This document shows positions 6,307 through 7,830 of a DNA stretch of 7,830 nt, piece after piece. A program made the translations under genes and the position numbers. Every line of letters begins with the position of its first letter. The stretch's first letter is position 1. Source of the stretch: Treponema sp. (GTDB taxonomy: Bacteria > Spirochaetota > Spirochaetia > Treponematales > Breznakiellaceae); contig WQWD01000105.1 in NCBI GenBank assembly GCA_009785545.1, forward strand, positions 1 to 7,830, given 5' to 3'. The notes below the pieces were generated by a model, which saw only the letters and a list, made by a program, of their open reading frames with translations, was not told where the DNA came from and did not search any database.

Positions 6307-6738
6307 ATGGGAATAGACATATACATACAAATACTGGCTTTAACAATTATTGGGATTTTGCTGTTATGGTTTGGCTATATTATATTTTTAGGATCGCTTT
6401 CGCCATTTAATTGGGGGTGGTTTTCCTGGAAAGATTGGTGGAAAAGGGAAAAATTTAAAGGGGTTCCCGGCGAACCGAGAACTTGTCCCGTCTGCTCAAT
6501 GAAGATGATAAGAGGCGAATTGGTTAAATCAATCGCTTTCCCGTCATTAAGCGGCGGCAGAGATAGATTGATGTATATCAAAGGTTGTTTTATCTGCTTG
6601 AATGAAAATGTGCCTCGTCGTTGCCCAATCTGCGATTCGCATTTATCTGTAGATGATTTTTTGGTATCACGAATGTTTGAACGTATTGGGCAAAAGAATC
6701 ATGTTCATGTGTTAGGCTGTAATAAATGCAAGCTTTGA
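6307..6738 (+). CDS. Membrane-anchored protein with four CxxC zinc-knuckle motifs, function unknown
   Basis: The 143-residue protein starts with one strong membrane helix (about 7-29) followed by a Trp-rich, partly basic juxtamembrane stretch (FNWGWFSWKDWWKREKFK, 34-51). The remainder is a small soluble domain with four cysteine pairs: CPVC (60-63), CFIC (94-97), CPIC (106-109) and CNKC (138-141). The spacing suits two four-Cys zinc sites, for example CPVC with CFIC and CPIC with CNKC (inference), as in zinc-ribbon or rubredoxin-like knuckles. The helix is not followed by a signal-peptidase or lipobox motif, so it looks like an anchor. Basic residues after the helix favour the Cys domain being cytoplasmic. 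The start ATG has only a weak GGGAAA upstream. With a 14-bp gap to divergent rsmI, its promoter must lie mostly within the start of rsmI. The next gene follows after 27 bp. Confidence 0.82.
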   Translation: MGIDIYIQILALTIIGILLLWFGYIIFLGSLSPFNWGWFSWKDWWKREKFKGVPGEPRTCPVCSMKMIRGELVKSIAFPSLSGGRDRLMYIKGCFICLNENVPRRCPICDSHLSVDDFLVSRMFERIGQKNHVHVLGCNKCKL

Positions 6739-6740
6739 TG

Positions 6741-6746
6741 TATAAT
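6741..6746 (+). promoter_or_regulatory. Possible -10 box (TATAAT) before the LRR lipoprotein gene
   Basis: A perfect TATAAT lies in the 27-bp gap before the lipoprotein gene, about 8 nt ahead of its AGGAGG (6754-6759). No good -35 is found 16-18 bp upstream, so the match may be chance, and the gene may instead be read through from the CxxC protein gene. Confidence 0.3.
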
Positions 6747-6765
6747 AAGAATCAGGAGGCAGCGA

Positions 6766-7590
6766 ATGAAAAAAAGACAAAGCCGGGCAATTTTATTTAT
6801 TATTTTGGTGATTTTTTTATCATGTAAACAAAATTTCATTACTGAACCTGTAGAAGGCGGGAATTCATTAAAAATTATAGGGTATGCGGGTACAAGCACA
6901 AATATTGATATTCCTGGCAATATTCGAAGGCTGCCGGTTACCCATATTGGAGATCGGGCATTCGCTGGGCAAGAATTGGCAAGTGTTGTAATCCCGGACA
7001 GCGTTACTCATATCGGAGCCGGCGCTTTTTCAAGAAACCAGATGACAAGTGTTGTCATCGGCAGAAATGTTACTTACATTGGAGCAGAAGCGTTTGAACA
7101 AAACTTGCTGCCTGAAGTTGTTCTTCCGGAAGGCATTACTTACATCGGAGAGGCAGCGTTCCAGCTCAACATGATTTCAAGTCTTAGTCTTCCTAACAGT
7201 ATTACCCGTCTCGAAAATGTTGTATTCGGCGGAAACCAGTTGGTCGGCGTTGTCATTCCAGACAGTGTTACATACATCGGCGATGCCGTTTTTGTTTTTA
7301 ATCGTTTAGCAAGTGTTGTAATTCCTGATAGTGTTATACATATTGGAGAAAGCGCTTTTTTTGGAAACCGAATGGTTAATGCGGCTCTTTCGAATAACCT
7401 TAAACACATCGGCGGGTGGGCTTTTGCCGAAAATCGGCTGATTGATATTATCATCCCTGACAGCGTAACTTATATCGGAGAAAACGCATTTTTTAACACC
7501 CGATTGACTGACGTTATTATTCCACACAGCGTCACATACATCGGAGAGGATGCATTTGATGGTAACGTTAACGTAATTAGGCACGAATAA
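6766..7590 (+). CDS. Lipoprotein with ten 22-residue leucine-rich repeats (BspA/TpLRR-like, LRR_5)
   Basis: This is a predicted cell-surface or periplasmic lipoprotein. Proteins with such repeats in Treponema and oral anaerobes are linked to adhesion and protein-protein contacts. The N-terminus MKKRQSRAILFIILVIFLSC is a lipoprotein signal with the acylated Cys at 20 (lipobox FLSC). A cap (about 34-57, LKIIGYAGTSTNIDIPGNIRRLP) leads into repeats starting at residues 58, 80, 102, 124, 146, 168, 190, 212, 234 and 256, every 22 residues with no insertion or deletion; the last is cut to 19. The consensus is roughly VTYIGE-x-AF-x-x-N-x-LxxVVIPDS. The classic treponemal unit is 23 residues with a Cys after the AF; here Asn takes a similar place. 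An ideal AGGAGG (6754-6759) is 6 nt from the ATG. At 274 residues it is short for the family but looks complete. The binding partner is unknown. Confidence 0.93.
   Translation: MKKRQSRAILFIILVIFLSCKQNFITEPVEGGNSLKIIGYAGTSTNIDIPGNIRRLPVTHIGDRAFAGQELASVVIPDSVTHIGAGAFSRNQMTSVVIGRNVTYIGAEAFEQNLLPEVVLPEGITYIGEAAFQLNMISSLSLPNSITRLENVVFGGNQLVGVVIPDSVTYIGDAVFVFNRLASVVIPDSVIHIGESAFFGNRMVNAALSNNLKHIGGWAFAENRLIDIIIPDSVTYIGENAFFNTRLTDVIIPHSVTYIGEDAFDGNVNVIRHE
6937..7587 (+). repeat. Coding tandem repeat, 66-bp period, ten units
   Basis: Nine full 66-bp units and one 57-bp partial unit encode the 22-residue leucine-rich repeats. Units with identical peptides differ at third codon positions: LASVVIPDSV at residues 71-80 and 181-190 is encoded with several synonymous changes. 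The array is therefore old and held by selection on the protein rather than freshly expanded. Confidence 0.9.
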
Positions 7591-7671
7591 AATTGCAAGC
7601 TTTCTTAAATATATCCGATTTAGTCGATTTTGGAGCAAAGTAAGAATCGCTGACAAAATTGAAAATTTTTG

Positions 7672-7700
7672 TTGATCTTTAAACATTGTCGTGTTAGAAT
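7672..7700 (+). promoter_or_regulatory. Sigma-70 type promoter of the TatD-family gene
   Basis: TTGATC (7672-7677) and TAGAAT (7695-7700) are spaced by the ideal 17 bp, with four and five of six consensus bases. Transcription would start near 7707, giving a leader of about 40 nt before the ATG at 7748. Confidence 0.5.
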
Positions 7701-7706
7701 TAAAGT

Positions 7707-7721
7707 ATACCAGTTTGGTAT
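7707..7721. promoter_or_regulatory. Perfect dyad at the predicted transcription start (possible operator)
   Basis: ATACCA-GTT-TGGTAT is a perfect 6-bp inverted repeat with a 3-bp centre, lying where the preceding promoter would start transcription. It could be a repressor site or a small 5' hairpin. The regulator is unknown, and short dyads also occur by chance. Confidence 0.35.
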
Positions 7722-7747
7722 CTAATATCATTCCTTTTGGATAAGCT

Positions 7748-7830
7748 ATGCAGTATTTTGATACTCATGCCCATTTAGGGCTAATAGTTGACGACCCTAT
7801 TGAGCAGCTCATTGTGATTCAGGAAGCGAA
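7748..7830 (+). CDS. TatD-family metal-dependent hydrolase, N-terminal fragment (runs off window)
   Basis: The first 27 codons encode MQYFDTHAHLGLIVDD and a following helix-like stretch. The DTHAH motif right after a short beta strand at the extreme N-terminus is the hallmark of the TatD family, whose HxH pair binds the active-site metal; members are DNases or related phosphoesterases. Only this motif can be checked, because the window ends at 7830. The ATG has a weak GGAT 5 nt upstream. It has its own predicted promoter and probably starts a new transcription unit. Other amidohydrolase-fold proteins begin similarly, but the position of HxH at residues 7-9 favours TatD. Confidence 0.8.
   Translation, partial: MQYFDTHAHLGLIVDDPIEQLIVIQEA

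Larger units (their letters stand above)
7591..7747 (+). other. Intergenic spacer before the TatD-family gene
   Basis: This 157-bp AT-rich spacer follows the lipoprotein gene. I see no strong intrinsic terminator: CGATT (7625-7629) and AATCG (7645-7649) form only a 5-bp stem, and the stretch from 7653 to 7672 can form a weak A/T-only hairpin. A promoter and a small dyad, listed separately, occupy the second half. Confidence 0.5.

Noticed and set aside
7306..7731. Minus-strand open frame of 141 codons opposite the LRR gene end
   Set aside because: It is largely the antisense shadow of the 66-bp repeats and has no Shine-Dalgarno sequence.

Overview
The window reads as chromosomal DNA of a spirochaete, most likely a Treponema or close relative. 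The clues are a FlgM next to RsmI with a sigma-28-type promoter between them, a lipoprotein made of treponemal-type (BspA/TpLRR-like) leucine-rich repeats, a soluble PAS-containing chemotaxis receptor, a TatD-family gene, and moderate GC with compact, mixed-strand gene order. I see no integrase, transposase, tRNA, rRNA or CRISPR array. The genus assignment is inference from gene content.

Layout, left to right. (1) 2-574, plus strand: the 3' end of a gene entering from the left edge, with a faint resemblance to Tiki/ChaN-like proteins. (2) 584-1840, minus: a soluble methyl-accepting chemotaxis protein with a cysteine-containing PAS domain, converging on gene 1 with a 9-bp gap. (3) An intergenic stretch of about 290 bp at 1841-2132 carrying two candidate outward-facing promoters. 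(4) 2133-3773 and 3795-3992, plus: an unrecognised 546-residue protein followed closely by a 65-residue two-helix membrane protein. (5) 4003-6292, minus: rsmI, then flgM, then a protein with the iron-containing alcohol dehydrogenase fold but without the family's metal ligands and cofactor motif. (6) 6307-7590, plus: a membrane-anchored protein with four CxxC knuckles and a lipoprotein with ten 22-residue leucine-rich repeats. (7) 7748-end, plus: the start of a TatD-family hydrolase with its own promoter.

The clearest regulatory signal is a near-consensus sigma-28 (FliA) promoter, TAAA-N16-GCCGATAA on the minus strand at 5592-5565, just upstream of flgM. This fits the known circuit in which sigma-28 drives production of its own anti-sigma factor. 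If transcription continues past flgM, the dehydrogenase-like pseudoenzyme would also be under flagellar late-gene control. FlgM and the chemotaxis receptor together give the window a motility flavour. The most unusual items are the pseudoenzyme, the 17-18-bp CAAACY repeat cluster between it and flgM, and the uncharacterised 546-residue and CxxC proteins. I did not find a convincing new multi-gene system.
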